Part shown: positions 17,878-28,700 of the stretch, in pieces
Numbering within the stretch: the stretch's first letter is position 1
How the letters are laid out: every line of letters begins with the position of its first letter
Assembly (NCBI RefSeq): GCF_020833685.1
Contig: NZ_JACKZY010000002.1
Location: 186,001 to 250,000, forward strand
DNA length: 64,000 nucleotides
Direction of reading: 5' to 3'
DNA from: Nitratireductor sp. B36
Lineage (GTDB): Bacteria; Pseudomonadota; Alphaproteobacteria; Rhizobiales; Rhizobiaceae
Position numbers and translations under genes: made by a program
The notes under the pieces: generated by a model
What the model saw: only the letters and a program-made list of their open reading frames with translations
The model's database searches: none
Told to the model about the DNA's origin: nothing

Positions 17878-18412
17878 CACGATTGCACGGGCGAACGCGC
17901 TCGAAGGCCGCTTTCTCAATGATGAAGGCATCACCCTGGTGCGCGCAGAGCCATCCACGCGGCTTTCCCTGCGTGCGCCGAAGACTGCGGTAAAGTCTCT
18001 CTCGAAAGCCCTGGGTCTCGATTTGCCACAGCGCCCGAAGGCGTCCACCGCTAAGGATGGTCGCGTCGCCCTGTGGCTAGGTCCGGATGAATGGCTGGTG
18101 ATCGACGAGACCGAAGCCGATCTGGTCGGTGTGTGTGCCTCGGTCACGGCATTCCACTCTGCCGTGGAAGTCTCGCATCGCAACACCGCGGTTCTGGTTT
18201 CCGGCCCGCGTTGCGAGACTGTGCTCAATGCCGGATGCCCACAGGACCTTTCTCTGGTTGCCTTTCCGGTCGGTGCCTGCTCGCGAACCGTTTTCGGCAA
18301 GGCTGAGATCGTTCTGTGGCGCACTGGCAGCGATGCTTTCCGGGTGGAGTGTTGGCGCTCCTTCTCGGATTATGTCTTCATGCTGTTGGAGCAGGCTGCC
18401 CGCGACCGATGA
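17870..18412 (+). CDS. soxG: Sarcosine oxidase, gamma subunit
   Basis: The product has 180 residues and overlaps the end of soxA by 8 bp. SoxG resembles part of the GCV_T fold and completes the tetramer. Recognisable parts are the middle WLGPDEWLVIDE and the C-terminal WRTGSDAFRVECWRSFSDYVFMLLEQA. The folate-linked partners often found beside sox operons (glyA, purU, folD) are not seen downstream here. Confidence 0.92.
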   Translation: MADTIARANALEGRFLNDEGITLVRAEPSTRLSLRAPKTAVKSLSKALGLDLPQRPKASTAKDGRVALWLGPDEWLVIDETEADLVGVCASVTAFHSAVEVSHRNTAVLVSGPRCETVLNAGCPQDLSLVAFPVGACSRTVFGKAEIVLWRTGSDAFRVECWRSFSDYVFMLLEQAARDR

Positions 18413-18457
18413 TCGGCGTAGCGTGGAACCGGACAGGCTGTTCCCGCATTGACCTGA

Positions 18458-18769
<312 letters not shown>

Positions 18770-18781
18770 CGGTTTTCGCTT

Positions 18782-20185
18782 CTAGCGGGCAACCCGCCAG
18801 ACTGCCGCTGCACCGAAGGCCGCCAGCGGGACAAAGCTGGCAAATACCCAGATCGCCACTGTTTGCATGGTCTCGGACGCGCCGCTCTCGGCGAAGCCGG
18901 CCATGTTGGCAACAATGCCGGCAAGCGCCGCGCCGAGCGCAAATGCGATCTGCTGCGTGGTCGGCATCGCGGAGGATGCGCTGTCGCGCTCGGTTTCGGA
19001 GGCGGCAGCGACCACGCGGCGGATCAGAAATCCCCACAACATGCCGAAGCCCGCGCCCTGAGCGATTGAGAGCAACACGACCGCCCACACTGGGCCGTCC
19101 GCCATTGCGGGACCGAGCAGAGTGACCGCCAGGAGGATCAGCAAGGCTCCGGTTTTCATCACCCGACGCTCTCCCATCTCATTCACCCCGGCGAAAACCA
19201 CGGCCGTTGTGCTCCAGGCAACCGCTTCAGCCGCAATCACGTAGCCGGCTCCCAGTGCCGACAGGCCGTGGATGCGTTGCAGAAAGAATGGGCCATAAAC
19301 CGTGAACGACATGGCTGCCGTACCAAGGGCAATATTGGCAATGAAGCCAGCGCCCACAGGCGTGCGGATATCGAAAGCGCGCGTCGGAAACATCTTGTCG
19401 CTCTTGCGACTCCCATCCCTTTTAAGAAAGAGAAGAAACAGCACCGCGCCCGCTATCACCAGCGGGAGAGAGATGGACGGCGTCACATAGATCCCCGCTG
19501 TCGCTACCGAGAGTACGGCAAGCGACAGGAGCGTGAGCCTCATCATCGGAAAACGCTGCGCGCTCGCCATGCCCGCTTTGGTCGGGCGCAGGAATACTGG
19601 AACGAGAACCGCAAGCAGCAACGCCTGGATCGCGAAGGTCCAGAAACCCCAGCGCCACAGGCCGACATCTGCGAAAAAGCCACCAATCATAGGGCCGCAG
19701 AAGGCGGAAGCGCCCCAGATCGCCGACATCAGCGCAATCAGGCGCGGCCACATGTCCTTGGGAAAAAGACGCTGGATCGCGACATAGGTCAGCGCCACCA
19801 GCAGGCCGCCGCCCACCCCCTGACCGAAGCGCCCCAGCAGCATCACAGGCATGTTGGGCGCAAGTGCGCTGATCATGCAGCCCATCGTGTAGACGAGTGC
19901 CGCGATCACAAAGGCCCGGCGCAGGCCCACCGCCGTGGCTGCGAGGGCTGCCGCCGCCGCCGAGATGATCGACCCCAGCAGATAGAGTGATAGCGTCCAG
20001 CTCACCAGTCGGTCGCCGCCGATCTCCGCGACCGCCGCAGGCATTGCCGTTGCCACAAGCAGTGTGTCGGCGGCGTGAAGCCAGATGCCGAGGCACAGCA
20101 GTGCAAACTGGCCCAATTGTCCGGTTTTCAGGATTGCCGCCCAGCCGGTGTTGCCGAGAGGGCCCTCGGTGCTTGTATCTGTCAT
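18782..20185 (-). CDS. MFS transporter (drug:H+ antiporter-like)
   Basis: This 467-residue protein has at least 12 hydrophobic segments. The loop between segments 2 and 3 is degenerate (ATAVGLRRAFVIAALVYTMG), and motif C-like PMIGGFFADVGLWRWGFW is typical of EmrB/QacA-type exporters. A polar loop with KRDGSRKSDKMFPTRAF lies in the middle. Its start is 21 bp after the stop of the HTH regulator transcribed in the same direction, so the two form an operon and the exporter is probably controlled by that regulator. GAGGTC precedes the ATG. The substrate is unknown. Confidence 0.88.
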   Translation of the reverse strand: MTDTSTEGPLGNTGWAAILKTGQLGQFALLCLGIWLHAADTLLVATAMPAAVAEIGGDRLVSWTLSLYLLGSIISAAAAALAATAVGLRRAFVIAALVYTMGCMISALAPNMPVMLLGRFGQGVGGGLLVALTYVAIQRLFPKDMWPRLIALMSAIWGASAFCGPMIGGFFADVGLWRWGFWTFAIQALLLAVLVPVFLRPTKAGMASAQRFPMMRLTLLSLAVLSVATAGIYVTPSISLPLVIAGAVLFLLFLKRDGSRKSDKMFPTRAFDIRTPVGAGFIANIALGTAAMSFTVYGPFFLQRIHGLSALGAGYVIAAEAVAWSTTAVVFAGVNEMGERRVMKTGALLILLAVTLLGPAMADGPVWAVVLLSIAQGAGFGMLWGFLIRRVVAAASETERDSASSAMPTTQQIAFALGAALAGIVANMAGFAESGASETMQTVAIWVFASFVPLAAFGAAAVWRVAR

Positions 20186-20206
20186 AATGACCTCGGCTTT
20201 TCAGGT

Positions 20207-20878
20207 TCAGTCGGCTGAACGTTCTTCTATGCGGTAGGCGCAGCGCCTTGCGCCGGCCAGAATATGATCCGTCCTTTCGACCCGGGTCTCAGGGCCAAGA
20301 ACGGTTTTGAAAACGTTGAGTTCGGAGCGGCAAAAGCCCTGGCAGGCCATCGCGGCGGCACAGATAGGGCAATGATTTTCAATCAGGAGATAGGCGCCGT
20401 CCTCGAGAGGCTCGATTTCGGCCATATAACCCTCCCGCGCGCGGATACGGGCCAGAGCAGCAACACGCTCGGCGAGATCCGAATGTTCCCGGACCGCATG
20501 TTTGTAGGAGGTCTGCATTGTCTGTTCACGCTCGCCGATCAGCCTGTCGAGCCCTTCCTCTCCAAACACCCGTCGGATCGAGTTGATCAGTTCGAGTGTC
20601 AGGTCCGAATGGCTGTCGGGGAAACGGCCATGCCCCTTCGCCGTCAGGCGCCACACCCGCTCGGGGCGTCCAGGTCCACGTACCTCTTCCTGAAACTGCA
20701 CCAGTTCACCCTGTTCCAGGCGCGAAAGCTGTTTGCGCACGGCTACAGTTGAGATGCCGAGCTGATGCGCCAGACGCTGGGCTGTCATCGCCCCCTTTGT
20801 TTTGAGGGCAAAGAGCAAACGGTCGTCAGCACTTTCTGGTGCGTCTTCGCTCTGAACTGATGCAGCAGGTTTGGTCAT
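20207..20878 (-). CDS. Winged-helix transcriptional regulator with C-terminal cysteine cluster (SufR-like layout)
   Basis: This 223-residue protein has an N-terminal ArsR/DeoR-type winged helix (MTAQRLAHQLGISTVAVRKQLSRLEQ with a wing at EEVRGPGRPERVWRLT; about residues 31-80). The C-terminal half carries cysteines in the pattern C-x2-C-x5-C-x3-C (HCPICAAAMACQGFC, starting near residue 170) plus a later cysteine in RRCAYRIEE. SufR of cyanobacteria has a similar plan and binds a 4Fe-4S cluster, so redox or iron-sulfur sensing is a fair guess, not shown. It precedes the MFS gene in one operon. Its promoter contains nested inverted repeats that suggest autoregulation. Confidence 0.85.
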   Translation of the reverse strand: MTKPAASVQSEDAPESADDRLLFALKTKGAMTAQRLAHQLGISTVAVRKQLSRLEQGELVQFQEEVRGPGRPERVWRLTAKGHGRFPDSHSDLTLELINSIRRVFGEEGLDRLIGEREQTMQTSYKHAVREHSDLAERVAALARIRAREGYMAEIEPLEDGAYLLIENHCPICAAAMACQGFCRSELNVFKTVLGPETRVERTDHILAGARRCAYRIEERSAD

Positions 20879-20886
20879 GGCACTCT

Positions 20887-20931
20887 CCGATTGATATTAA
20901 ATAACCAATTGGTTTCTTTATTGTCAATCGG
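20887..20931 (-). promoter_or_regulatory. Promoter of the HTH-MFS operon with nested inverted repeats (operator candidate)
   Basis: Reading the minus strand, TTGACA is followed after 17 bp by TTATTT, a plausible sigma-70 promoter ending about 20 bp before the regulator ATG. A perfect 12-bp palindrome AACCAATTGGTT (20903-20914) overlaps the spacer and -10. It is nearly concentric with perfect 8-bp arms CCGATTGA / TCAATCGG at 20887-20894 and 20924-20931. The placement fits repression by the gene's own product. Confidence 0.65.
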
Positions 20932-20996
20932 CTTGTCACCATCCCCAATGCGTGGCATCCCTCCGTCCGTGGGGGCGCAGAACATGATTCTTCGCC

Positions 20997-22025
20997 GTGA
21001 ACCAGATAGCTCGCTTGTCCAAATTTGATCGCCTGAGCGACAACGCTCTTCTCACCGACAATCAGCGCCATGCGCTTCTTCAGCGGCACGGATGTTTCGT
21101 GCTTGCCTATTCGGTCGCGCATCAGCCGGGAATGCGGTATTTCGGCAATGAGGATGGTGTCATCGCTTACCGGATGGTGGGACGAACAGCCTATGCGCTG
21201 GCTGACCCGCTTGCACCAAGAGAACTTTGGCCTGCCCTGCTAGACGCGTTTGTAGCGGTCAAGAACGACGTGACCTTTTGGCAGGTCTCCCGCCCGATGG
21301 CAGAGCTTCTTTCGTCCAAGGGGTTTTTCGTCAATGCGCTGGGTATAGAAAGCCTGATCGATCTAAAAACCTATAGTTTCACCGGGCCTTCCAGGCGCAG
21401 TTTCCGCACGGCCGCGAACCGTTTCACCCGCATGGGATGCCGCGTTGCGGAGGTTCCCGTGGCATCGCTGCAAGTGAAGCAAGTCGAGGATATCTCTCTC
21501 GGCTGGCGGCGCACCCGCACCACAAAACGCCGCGAGCTTTCCTTTCTCGTGCGCCCCATCCAGTTGCGTGATGAGCCCGATGTTCGAAAATTTTTCATAC
21601 TGGATGGCGATAATCAGCCGCTCGCCTTTGCATTCTTTGATCCGTTGTATGAAGAAGGGAAGCTGATCGGATATCTTTCGGCAACACGCCGCTGGCTGCC
21701 GGATACCGATCCTCTGGCCGCTTACTTTCTCGTGCGCCATGCCGTGGAAACGTTTCAGGCTGAAGGCGTGCCGAAGCTTTATCTTGGTCTCATGCCGTTT
21801 CACAAGATCGAGGATCAGGAGTTCGAAAAGGACTGGCTGACCCGTCGTGCATTCCGATTCATCTACACCAATCCCCTTGCCCAGAAGCTGGTCTATCCCA
21901 CGCAGTCGCTTGCAAGGCACAAGGAGAGCTATGGAGGGGAAGCGCGCGAGACCTGGTGCGCGATGAACACGAAGCCCTCCCTGCCGCGCCTCCTCAAGCT
22001 TGTTCGGGCGTGCGGAATCGTCTGA
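20997..22025 (+). CDS. DUF2156 (phosphatidylglycerol lysyltransferase C-terminal-like) protein
   Basis: This 342-residue soluble protein has the GNAT-like double fold of the DUF2156/LPG_synthase_C family. Typical parts are AYRMVGRTAYALADPLAP, FRTAANRFTRMGC and TRTTKRRELSFLVRP. Family members with membrane domains transfer aminoacyl groups to lipids (MprF); this one has no membrane part and resembles the soluble form. The start is a GTG at 20997, the only in-frame start after a TGA at 20985; the ribosome site is weak. It is divergent from the HTH-MFS operon and stands alone. Confidence 0.8.
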   Translation: MNQIARLSKFDRLSDNALLTDNQRHALLQRHGCFVLAYSVAHQPGMRYFGNEDGVIAYRMVGRTAYALADPLAPRELWPALLDAFVAVKNDVTFWQVSRPMAELLSSKGFFVNALGIESLIDLKTYSFTGPSRRSFRTAANRFTRMGCRVAEVPVASLQVKQVEDISLGWRRTRTTKRRELSFLVRPIQLRDEPDVRKFFILDGDNQPLAFAFFDPLYEEGKLIGYLSATRRWLPDTDPLAAYFLVRHAVETFQAEGVPKLYLGLMPFHKIEDQEFEKDWLTRRAFRFIYTNPLAQKLVYPTQSLARHKESYGGEARETWCAMNTKPSLPRLLKLVRACGIV

Positions 22026-22242
22026 GCCCACGCCTCTTCTGTCAAGCGTTACCCGAAAGCCGACCTTGGCTTTGTCCGCCAAACATTGACAATCCACCTT
22101 ATGCACCGCAGAAACGAGACGCTTGCCGCCGGCGCTCTGACCGCGTGTCCCAGCCATTCAGGGGGTGTTTCCGCCCTTTGCGAGCCATTTTTTGAGAGCG
22201 CCAATCGCCATTTCAAAAACGGAAGCGCAGAGAGTATCCCTC

Positions 22243-24249
22243 ATGTTCAAACGCTTTGTTATCAACCCACCGGTCTTTTTCGGTGCGGTATCCATCATCG
22301 CCGTGTTTCTTTTGATCGGTATCGTTTTTCCCGGCCGGGCAGGGGAGATGTTCTCCGCTTTGCAGAGCAACATTTTGGCGAGCTTCGGTTGGCTCTATCT
22401 CCTCTCCGTCGGTATTTTCCTGGCTGCAGTGCTTCTGTTTTCGTTCGGACAGTTCGGTAGACTGAAACTCGGTCCAGACGATTCTGAACCAGAGTTCAAA
22501 TATCATTCCTGGGTTGCCATGCTTTTTGCGGCTGGCATGGGCATCGGCCTGATGTTCTATGCGGTTGGTGAGCCCATGACCCATTTTCTGGCGCCGCCCA
22601 CAGCAGAGCCGGGAAGCATCGCCGCCATGCGAGAAGCCATGACGGTCACCTTTTTCCACTGGGGTATCCATGCCTGGGCCATCTATGCGGTGGTGGGGCT
22701 TTCGCTTGCCTATTTTGGCTATCGCTACAATCTTCCGCTCACCATCCGTTCCGGCCTCTATCCGCTGTTGAAGGACAGGATCAACGGCCCCATCGGCCAT
22801 GCGGTGGATATCTTCGCCATTGTCGGGACCATGTTCGGCATCGCCACATCGCTTGGGCTGGGCGTCACCCAGATCAACGCAGGTCTCAATTATCTGATCG
22901 GATTGCCCATTGCGCCTTGGGTGCAGCTGCCACTTATCGCGGTCATCACCGCGTTTGCCACAATCTCGGTGGTTACCGGGCTGGACAAGGGGGTCCGCAT
23001 CCTGTCGGAGACGAACCTGGTCGTGGCGGTCCTTTTGATGATCTTCGTGCTTGTGGTCGGGCCGACAGCAGATCTCTTTCGCGATTTCGTGCAGAACATC
23101 GGGCTTTATCTCGACACGCTCGTTCTGCGCACCTTCAACATCTATGCCTATGAGCCGACGCCGTGGGTTGATGGCTGGACCTTGTTCTACTGGGCGTGGT
23201 GGATATCCTGGTCGCCTTTCGTGGGCATGTTCATCGCGCGCATCTCACGCGGCCGCACAGTGCGTGAATTCGTGACGGCCGTCCTTTTTATTCCGGCAGG
23301 GTTTACCTTCTTCTGGATGACCGTCTTCGGCAACACGGCAATCTTCGTGGATACGGGCATTGCAGCGGGGGAACTGGGTGCGGAAGTGGCGAAGGATGTT
23401 TCCGTCGGTCTTTTCCAGTTTTTTACCTATCTGCCGTTGACGGGACTGACATCGACGCTGGCCGTGGCGCTTGTCGCGATCTTCTTTGTCACCTCGTCCG
23501 ATTCCGGTTCGCTCGTCATCGATACCATCGCAGCAGGTGGTGAAACGGAAACCACCACCCTTCAGCGGGTCTTCTGGTGTGCGCTTGAAGGCCTGGTTGC
23601 CGCATCTCTGCTGCTCGCCGGTGGATTGGGCGCGCTGCAATCTGCCACCATCGCCAGCGCATTGCCCTTCACGTTTGTGATGCTCGCCCTGGTCTGGGCG
23701 CTCTATGTGGGCATGCGGGCCGATCTGGCGCAGCGCGAAGCGCATGCCGCCGTGCCGCAGGTTGCTCCCGCTTATCCGGCTTCCGGGCTGACCTGGCAGC
23801 GCAGGCTTGGATTGATGCTCCATGCGCCAAGCGAAAAGGAGATCCTTTCCTTCATTCAGAAGGAGGTGAAACCCGCCCTCGAACAAGTGGCCAGGGAGCT
23901 CACCGAGCGAGGCCGTGAGGCGTTTGTGGAGGAAGAGGAGAGTGGCGCCATTGCCTTGACCTCGCCAGCCGAAGACATGCGAAACTTCGTTTACGGTGTC
24001 GCGCCAGCCTCTCAGAAACTGCCGGCCTTTTCTGCCTTCGATGCGGCAAGATCCGGCCTGCGCTACGAAGCCCGGACCGAGTTCTCGAGCGGTAGCAAGG
24101 GGTATGACATCATGGGAATGACGCGCGACCAGATCATCCATGATGTGCTGATTCAGTATGAGCGTTATTTGCTGTTGGTTCAGTCGACAGCCTCAGAGCT
24201 CGTCTCTGCTGCACCGGAACATGACGTTCAGGCGCAAAAGGAGGACTAA
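22243..24249 (+). CDS. BCCT-family betaine/choline/carnitine transporter (BetT-like)
   Basis: The start at 22243 ([14 protein letters not shown]) gives 668 residues, as in BetT; an upstream in-frame ATG would add 26 unlikely residues. Twelve membrane segments are visible. Diagnostic stretches are [36 protein letters not shown] and [20 protein letters not shown], the family signature with the tryptophan-rich substrate box. A long cytosolic C-terminal domain (about 160 residues) follows, the part that senses osmotic state in BetT. Substrates of this family are quaternary amines such as choline and glycine betaine. With sarcosine oxidase nearby, use of betaine as a carbon and nitrogen source is plausible but not shown. 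Confidence 0.93.
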   Translation: MFKRFVINPPVFFGAVSIIAVFLLIGIVFPGRAGEMFSALQSNILASFGWLYLLSVGIFLAAVLLFSFGQFGRLKLGPDDSEPEFKYHSWVAMLFAAGMGIGLMFYAVGEPMTHFLAPPTAEPGSIAAMREAMTVTFFHWGIHAWAIYAVVGLSLAYFGYRYNLPLTIRSGLYPLLKDRINGPIGHAVDIFAIVGTMFGIATSLGLGVTQINAGLNYLIGLPIAPWVQLPLIAVITAFATISVVTGLDKGVRILSETNLVVAVLLMIFVLVVGPTADLFRDFVQNIGLYLDTLVLRTFNIYAYEPTPWVDGWTLFYWAWWISWSPFVGMFIARISRGRTVREFVTAVLFIPAGFTFFWMTVFGNTAIFVDTGIAAGELGAEVAKDVSVGLFQFFTYLPLTGLTSTLAVALVAIFFVTSSDSGSLVIDTIAAGGETETTTLQRVFWCALEGLVAASLLLAGGLGALQSATIASALPFTFVMLALVWALYVGMRADLAQREAHAAVPQVAPAYPASGLTWQRRLGLMLHAPSEKEILSFIQKEVKPALEQVARELTERGREAFVEEEESGAIALTSPAEDMRNFVYGVAPASQKLPAFSAFDAARSGLRYEARTEFSSGSKGYDIMGMTRDQIIHDVLIQYERYLLLVQSTASELVSAAPEHDVQAQKED

Positions 24250-24319
24250 AAACCTCCCTGGGGCCGGATTGCAGTCGCCTCCGGCCTCATTCGCCGTCCA
24301 GGCCTGAGCGGTAGTTCGA

Positions 24320-25027
24320 TCAGCGCGCGCGTATGGCCATGATCGACTTGTTCAGGAAGGCGAACTTCTCGAAAATGATGTTTCCGTCGTCGAAGAGCTC
24401 ATGCATCTGTGCCGCTGAAATCAGCGTGTTGTGCCTGACCAGCGAGCATGCTTCTCCGCGATCCGGCGTGCGGGGGAAAAAGCCCAGTTGGAACCGCTGA
24501 ACGAGTGAGACCTTCATGGTTTTGGGCAGGTACTGAAACCCGGGCAGGCGAAAATGCGGCTCGAAAGGAAACCAGTAATTCGGGGTCTGGACGAAGTAAC
24601 GGCTGGACAGTCTTTTGCTGTTTTCGGCAAACCGCTGCATTCTGTCCCAGCTTCCCATGTGCTCAACCACGGAATTGGAGTGGACAAGGTCGAATCCTTC
24701 TCCCTGCAGGAGCTTCGGGTCCGCCGCGTCGCCGGCAATAGCTTCAAATATGTTCGTGTCTTCCACCTCTTCCGCTTCCAGATTGAGAAGCGTGATCTTG
24801 AGCTTGTTACGGTGGTGGTTGAGAAAGTCTGCGCCAATCTGCCAGTATTCTTCTGTGCCGCCGAGATCGAGAATGTTGATCTTTTGCTTCTCGTCCAGGG
24901 CGTCTTCGATAAGCGGGCGGATATGTTGAAATCGCCTTGCTCTGAAGTTGAACTCTAGGCTTTCGGGATCGCGGTAGGGGTTCTTCCGTTCTTCCTTTTG
25001 AAGTGATGGGCTGGAACTGAGCGTCAT
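24320..25027 (-). CDS. Class I SAM-dependent methyltransferase
   Basis: From ATG 25027 the protein has 235 residues; a TTG at 25078 would add 17. Motif I is present as INILDLGGTEEYWQIG (glycine-rich SAM loop), an acidic residue ends strand 2 (LLNLEAEE), and motif IV-like FDLVHSNSVVEHMGSW follows, as in Methyltransf_11/23 enzymes. The C-terminal part (FVQTPNYWFPFEPHFRLP) matches methyltransferases often associated with polysaccharide or lipid modification; the acceptor is unknown. It is convergent with the BCCT gene; a weak GC stem lies between them at about 24262-24287. Confidence 0.83.
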   Translation of the reverse strand: MTLSSSPSLQKEERKNPYRDPESLEFNFRARRFQHIRPLIEDALDEKQKINILDLGGTEEYWQIGADFLNHHRNKLKITLLNLEAEEVEDTNIFEAIAGDAADPKLLQGEGFDLVHSNSVVEHMGSWDRMQRFAENSKRLSSRYFVQTPNYWFPFEPHFRLPGFQYLPKTMKVSLVQRFQLGFFPRTPDRGEACSLVRHNTLISAAQMHELFDDGNIIFEKFAFLNKSIMAIRAR

Positions 25028-25196
25028 GGAGAACTCTTGGAGGAACGGTAATGCCCTCCAGAATCTGAAAGGCCGCAAGTATTATTAACGTGAATAACTG
25101 CGGAATACAGGTCGAGCAATTGTTGGCCGTCCGGTAACGTTAACGTCTGGCCCGAAACCGGCTTCCTGAAGCCAGCGCCCATGAGCGAGCCACTCT

Positions 25197-25679
25197 TTAT
25201 TCATCCCGCCCACGGTCCGGCATCGCCAGTGTCAGCCAGTGTGCTGTAAGTGCTGGCTTCAGTGAATTCTCGATTTCGACGGAAACGTCGTAATTCACCT
25301 CGGCGATACCCGAGGGACGTAATTTAATCGCGGCGAGCACGAAACGCGCGCGAATGCGGGCACCGCATCGCACCGGTGCCAGAAAGCGGATACGCTCGAA
25401 ACCGAAATTCACACCCATCGCCGAGCCTTCAAGACGCGGCACTGCCTCGAACACCATTGTCGAAAGGAGGGACAGGGAGAGAAAGCCGTGAGCGATCGTG
25501 CCGCCATAAGGTGTTTCCCGCGCGGCACGCTCGGGGTCGGTGTGGATGAACTGGTGATCATCGGTCGCTGCGGCGAACTGATCGATCATTTCCTGGGTGA
25601 CGACACGCCAGTTGGACAGGCCGACTTCCTGTCCCACCAGTTTCTCGGCTTCCTCAATGCTGATTGTCCCGGTACTCAA
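25197..25679 (-). CDS. MaoC-family (R)-specific enoyl-CoA hydratase/dehydratase
   Basis: This hot-dog-fold protein has the MaoC catalytic loop with Asp and His in ATDDHQFIHTDPERA, then YGGTIAHGFLSLSLLS. I place the start at TTG 25679 because GGAG lies at good spacing and the resulting N-terminus (STGTISIEEAEKLVG) matches the family; an ATG at 25721 would add 14 residues. The product of about 160 residues would hydrate trans-2-enoyl-CoA in fatty acid or polyhydroxyalkanoate metabolism. It lies alone, 117 bp upstream of the methyltransferase in the same direction and next to the RND pump 3' end. Confidence 0.85.
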   Translation of the reverse strand: MSTGTISIEEAEKLVGQEVGLSNWRVVTQEMIDQFAAATDDHQFIHTDPERAARETPYGGTIAHGFLSLSLLSTMVFEAVPRLEGSAMGVNFGFERIRFLAPVRCGARIRARFVLAAIKLRPSGIAEVNYDVSVEIENSLKPALTAHWLTLAMPDRGRDE

Positions 25680-25788
25680 CGGGGCACTCCGTGGCTGTTG
25701 AAGGGGTCGCGCGGGCTCCATTCGCCCCCGCGCGCCGCGCACAGATACAGTTTTGTACGGCGATTGTCACCCGCTTCAGCCCCAATGT

Positions 25789-28700
25789 TCAGGAGAGCTT
25801 GCCACCGAGGCGCGACGCGTGGTGAAGCTCGCGCTCAAGCCTTTCTTCTTCTTCCACTTTCGGAGTGATGAAACGGCCAAGCAGCAGATAAGCCACCGGG
25901 GTCAGGAAAAGGGTGGACAATGTGGAAAGGCCAAGGCCACCCACGATCACCCAGCCAAGCGCGACACGCGCTTCCGCGCCGGCGCCGCTTGCAAGCACCA
26001 ACGGTACCCCGCCGACGATCGTGCAGATCATTGTCATGGCAACCGGGCGCAGTCGGATGAGCGATGCCTCTTCAACGGCCTGGCGGACACCCATGCCCCG
26101 ATCTCTGAGCTGGTTGGCGAACTCGACGATGAGAATGCCGTTCTTGGCCATAATGCCAACCAACAACACGAGGCCGATCTGGCTGTAAACATTGAGGCTG
26201 GTGCCCGTCAGCAACATGGCGAACACAGCGCAGGCAAGCCCGAGCGGCACCGTTGCCATGATGATGATCGCGCTGGTGAAGCTCTCGAATTGGGCAGCGA
26301 GTACAAGGAGAATGATGACCAGCGCAAAGCCGAAAATGATCAACATGGAATTGGCGGTTTCGCCAAGCGCAGCCGCCTCGCCGAGCGGCACGAGGCGCAT
26401 GCCGGGCTCGAGGAAAGGTTCGGCAATTGTCTGCGCCCTTTCATAAGCTTCGCCCAGCGCCACATTGCCGAGTGCTGCATTGACCCCCACCGAGCGCAGT
26501 TGATCCTCGCGCGACAGGGATGGCGGAACGGCCTGTTCCTTGAGCGTTGCAATGACGGACAACGGCACGAAGCGGCCATCGCCTGCCTTGATGTAGATAT
26601 TTTCCAGGTCGGTCGGATCGTTCACCGGGTTCGTGGTCGAGACCAGTTTCACGTCCACGCTTCGGTCATCGATGAAGACCGAGCCGATCTTGCGGCCATC
26701 GAGCATTGCCTGGATGGTGTTGCCAAGGCCATCAATATCGATCCCCAGATCAAAGGCGCGTTCACGGTCGATGGCGATCGAAAGCTGTGGTTGTGTCGTG
26801 TCATCGGAAAGGCGCGCCTGGCGGAAACTCGGATCCTCATCCATCGCTGCGACGATCTTCTCCGCGGCTTCCGTCAACTTGGCGTAGTTGTTGCCGGCTA
26901 TCGCGAAACTCAGGCCGTTGCCCGCGCCGCGAATGCCGAGGCTGTTGGGTTGGAAAACAAAGGCACGCACACCGGGCTCATCGCGCACACGGGCAGAGAT
27001 ATCGGCAACGATCTCCTGCTGGCTGCGCTCGCGGTTTTCCCAGTCGGCCAGCCGCAATACAAGAAAGCCGCTGTTGGAGGAGCCGCGTCCGGCGATGGAA
27101 AATGTGCTGACCACTTCGCCGCTTTCGCGCAGTGGTTCTATCAGGGCCTCGATACGACGCATCCGTTCGGCAAAGTAGTCAAGGCTGACGCCCTGCGGTG
27201 CTGACACGCGCATGAAGGCGATCGAACGGTCCTCGCTCGGCGTGATCTCGGATTTGATGAAACCGAAGGCTCCATAGGAAGCGGCAGCGAAAAGCACCGA
27301 AATCACCACCACCACGGCCGGCGCGTTCAGGCAGGCTTGCAGGCAGCGCCGATAAAGGGTCGACAGGACACGCCCGGTACCTGAACCGCTGCCTTGCTTT
27401 TCCTCCCCTTCGGGGTGTGAGGCCAGCATGCGAGAAGCAAGCATCGGACACAGCGACAGAGCCACGATGGAGGAGAGGAACACGGCCATCGCGAGCACGA
27501 AACCGAATTCCTTGAAAAGACCGCCTGCCTGCCCGGGCAGGAAGGAAATGGGAACGAAGACCGCTATAAGCGTGGCCGTCGTTGCCAGAACCGCGAAGAA
27601 AACCTCCTGCGTGCCGAGCACGGCGGCAGCGCGCGCGCCCATGCCTTCATTGCGCCGGCGCACGATATTCTCCAAAACCACGATGGCATCATCCACCACA
27701 AGACCTGTCGCCAGAACCAGAGCCAGCAGGGTCAAGATGTTGATGGAAAAGCCGGTCAGATAAATGGTTGCCAGCGTGCCGATCAGCGCAACCGGGATGG
27801 CGAGACCTGGTATGATCGTCGCGCGAACGTCGCGCAGGAAGATGAAAATGACCAGAAGCACCACGGTCACGGAAATCAACAGCGCAATCTCGACTTCGTG
27901 TATGGCGCCGTTGATAAAGGTCGCATCGTCACTGGTCACCTCGATGTCGACCCCTTCGGGCAGGATCGCGCGCACTTCTTCCACCGCTTTGCGGACGCCG
28001 GTAGAGATCTCGAGCGTGTTCGATTGGGCCTGGCGCACGATGCCCAGTCCGATGCCGGTGCGGCCATTGGCGCGCAACTGGCTTTCCCCGAGATCGCCAC
28101 CTAACGTTACAGTCGCAACCTCTCCCAGCCGGACATTGTCCTTCAGATAGATCGCCTCGAACTCTTCCGGCGTCGAGATGGCGGCAGTGGCACGCACCGT
28201 CAGGTCCTGCGTCGTGTTGCTGAGCGAGCCGGCCGGTGTATCGAACGCGACAGTGCCAAGAGCCTTCGAAACATCGGCCACTGTCAGCCCCATACTGGAG
28301 AGCTTCGTCTGGTCGATGTCGACGCGGAAGATTTCCGTCCGATCACCATAAACCTGAACGTCTGCAACTCCGGGCACAGCCGAAAACGCATCAACGACCT
28401 CATCCTCCACCAGGGTGGTGAGTTGCTGCACCGGCATGCTTGCGGAGGTCAGCGCAATCCGCATGACCGCTTGCGCGTCGTTGTCGGATTTGATGATGCG
28501 CGGCGCTTCGGCATCATCGGGAAGACTGTTCTGGATGCGGCTCACCGCATCGCGCAGATCGGAAGCGGCTGTATCCAGGTTGACGTTATCGCTGAACTCC
28601 ACTGTCACGCGGCTGCGGCCATAGGAGGAGTCTGAAGAAATCGCCACCACGCCGGAAACGCGAGCGGCCGCACCTTCGATCATGGCCGTCACTTCGCGGT

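Noticed and set aside
16069..18324. Open frame of 751 codons on the minus strand opposite soxA/soxG
   Set aside because: Low-complexity His/Arg/Ala product, no motifs, and opposite two clear genes.
25753..27204. Open frame of 483 codons on the plus strand opposite the RND pump
   Set aside because: No recognisable domain and opposite a certain AcrB-type gene.
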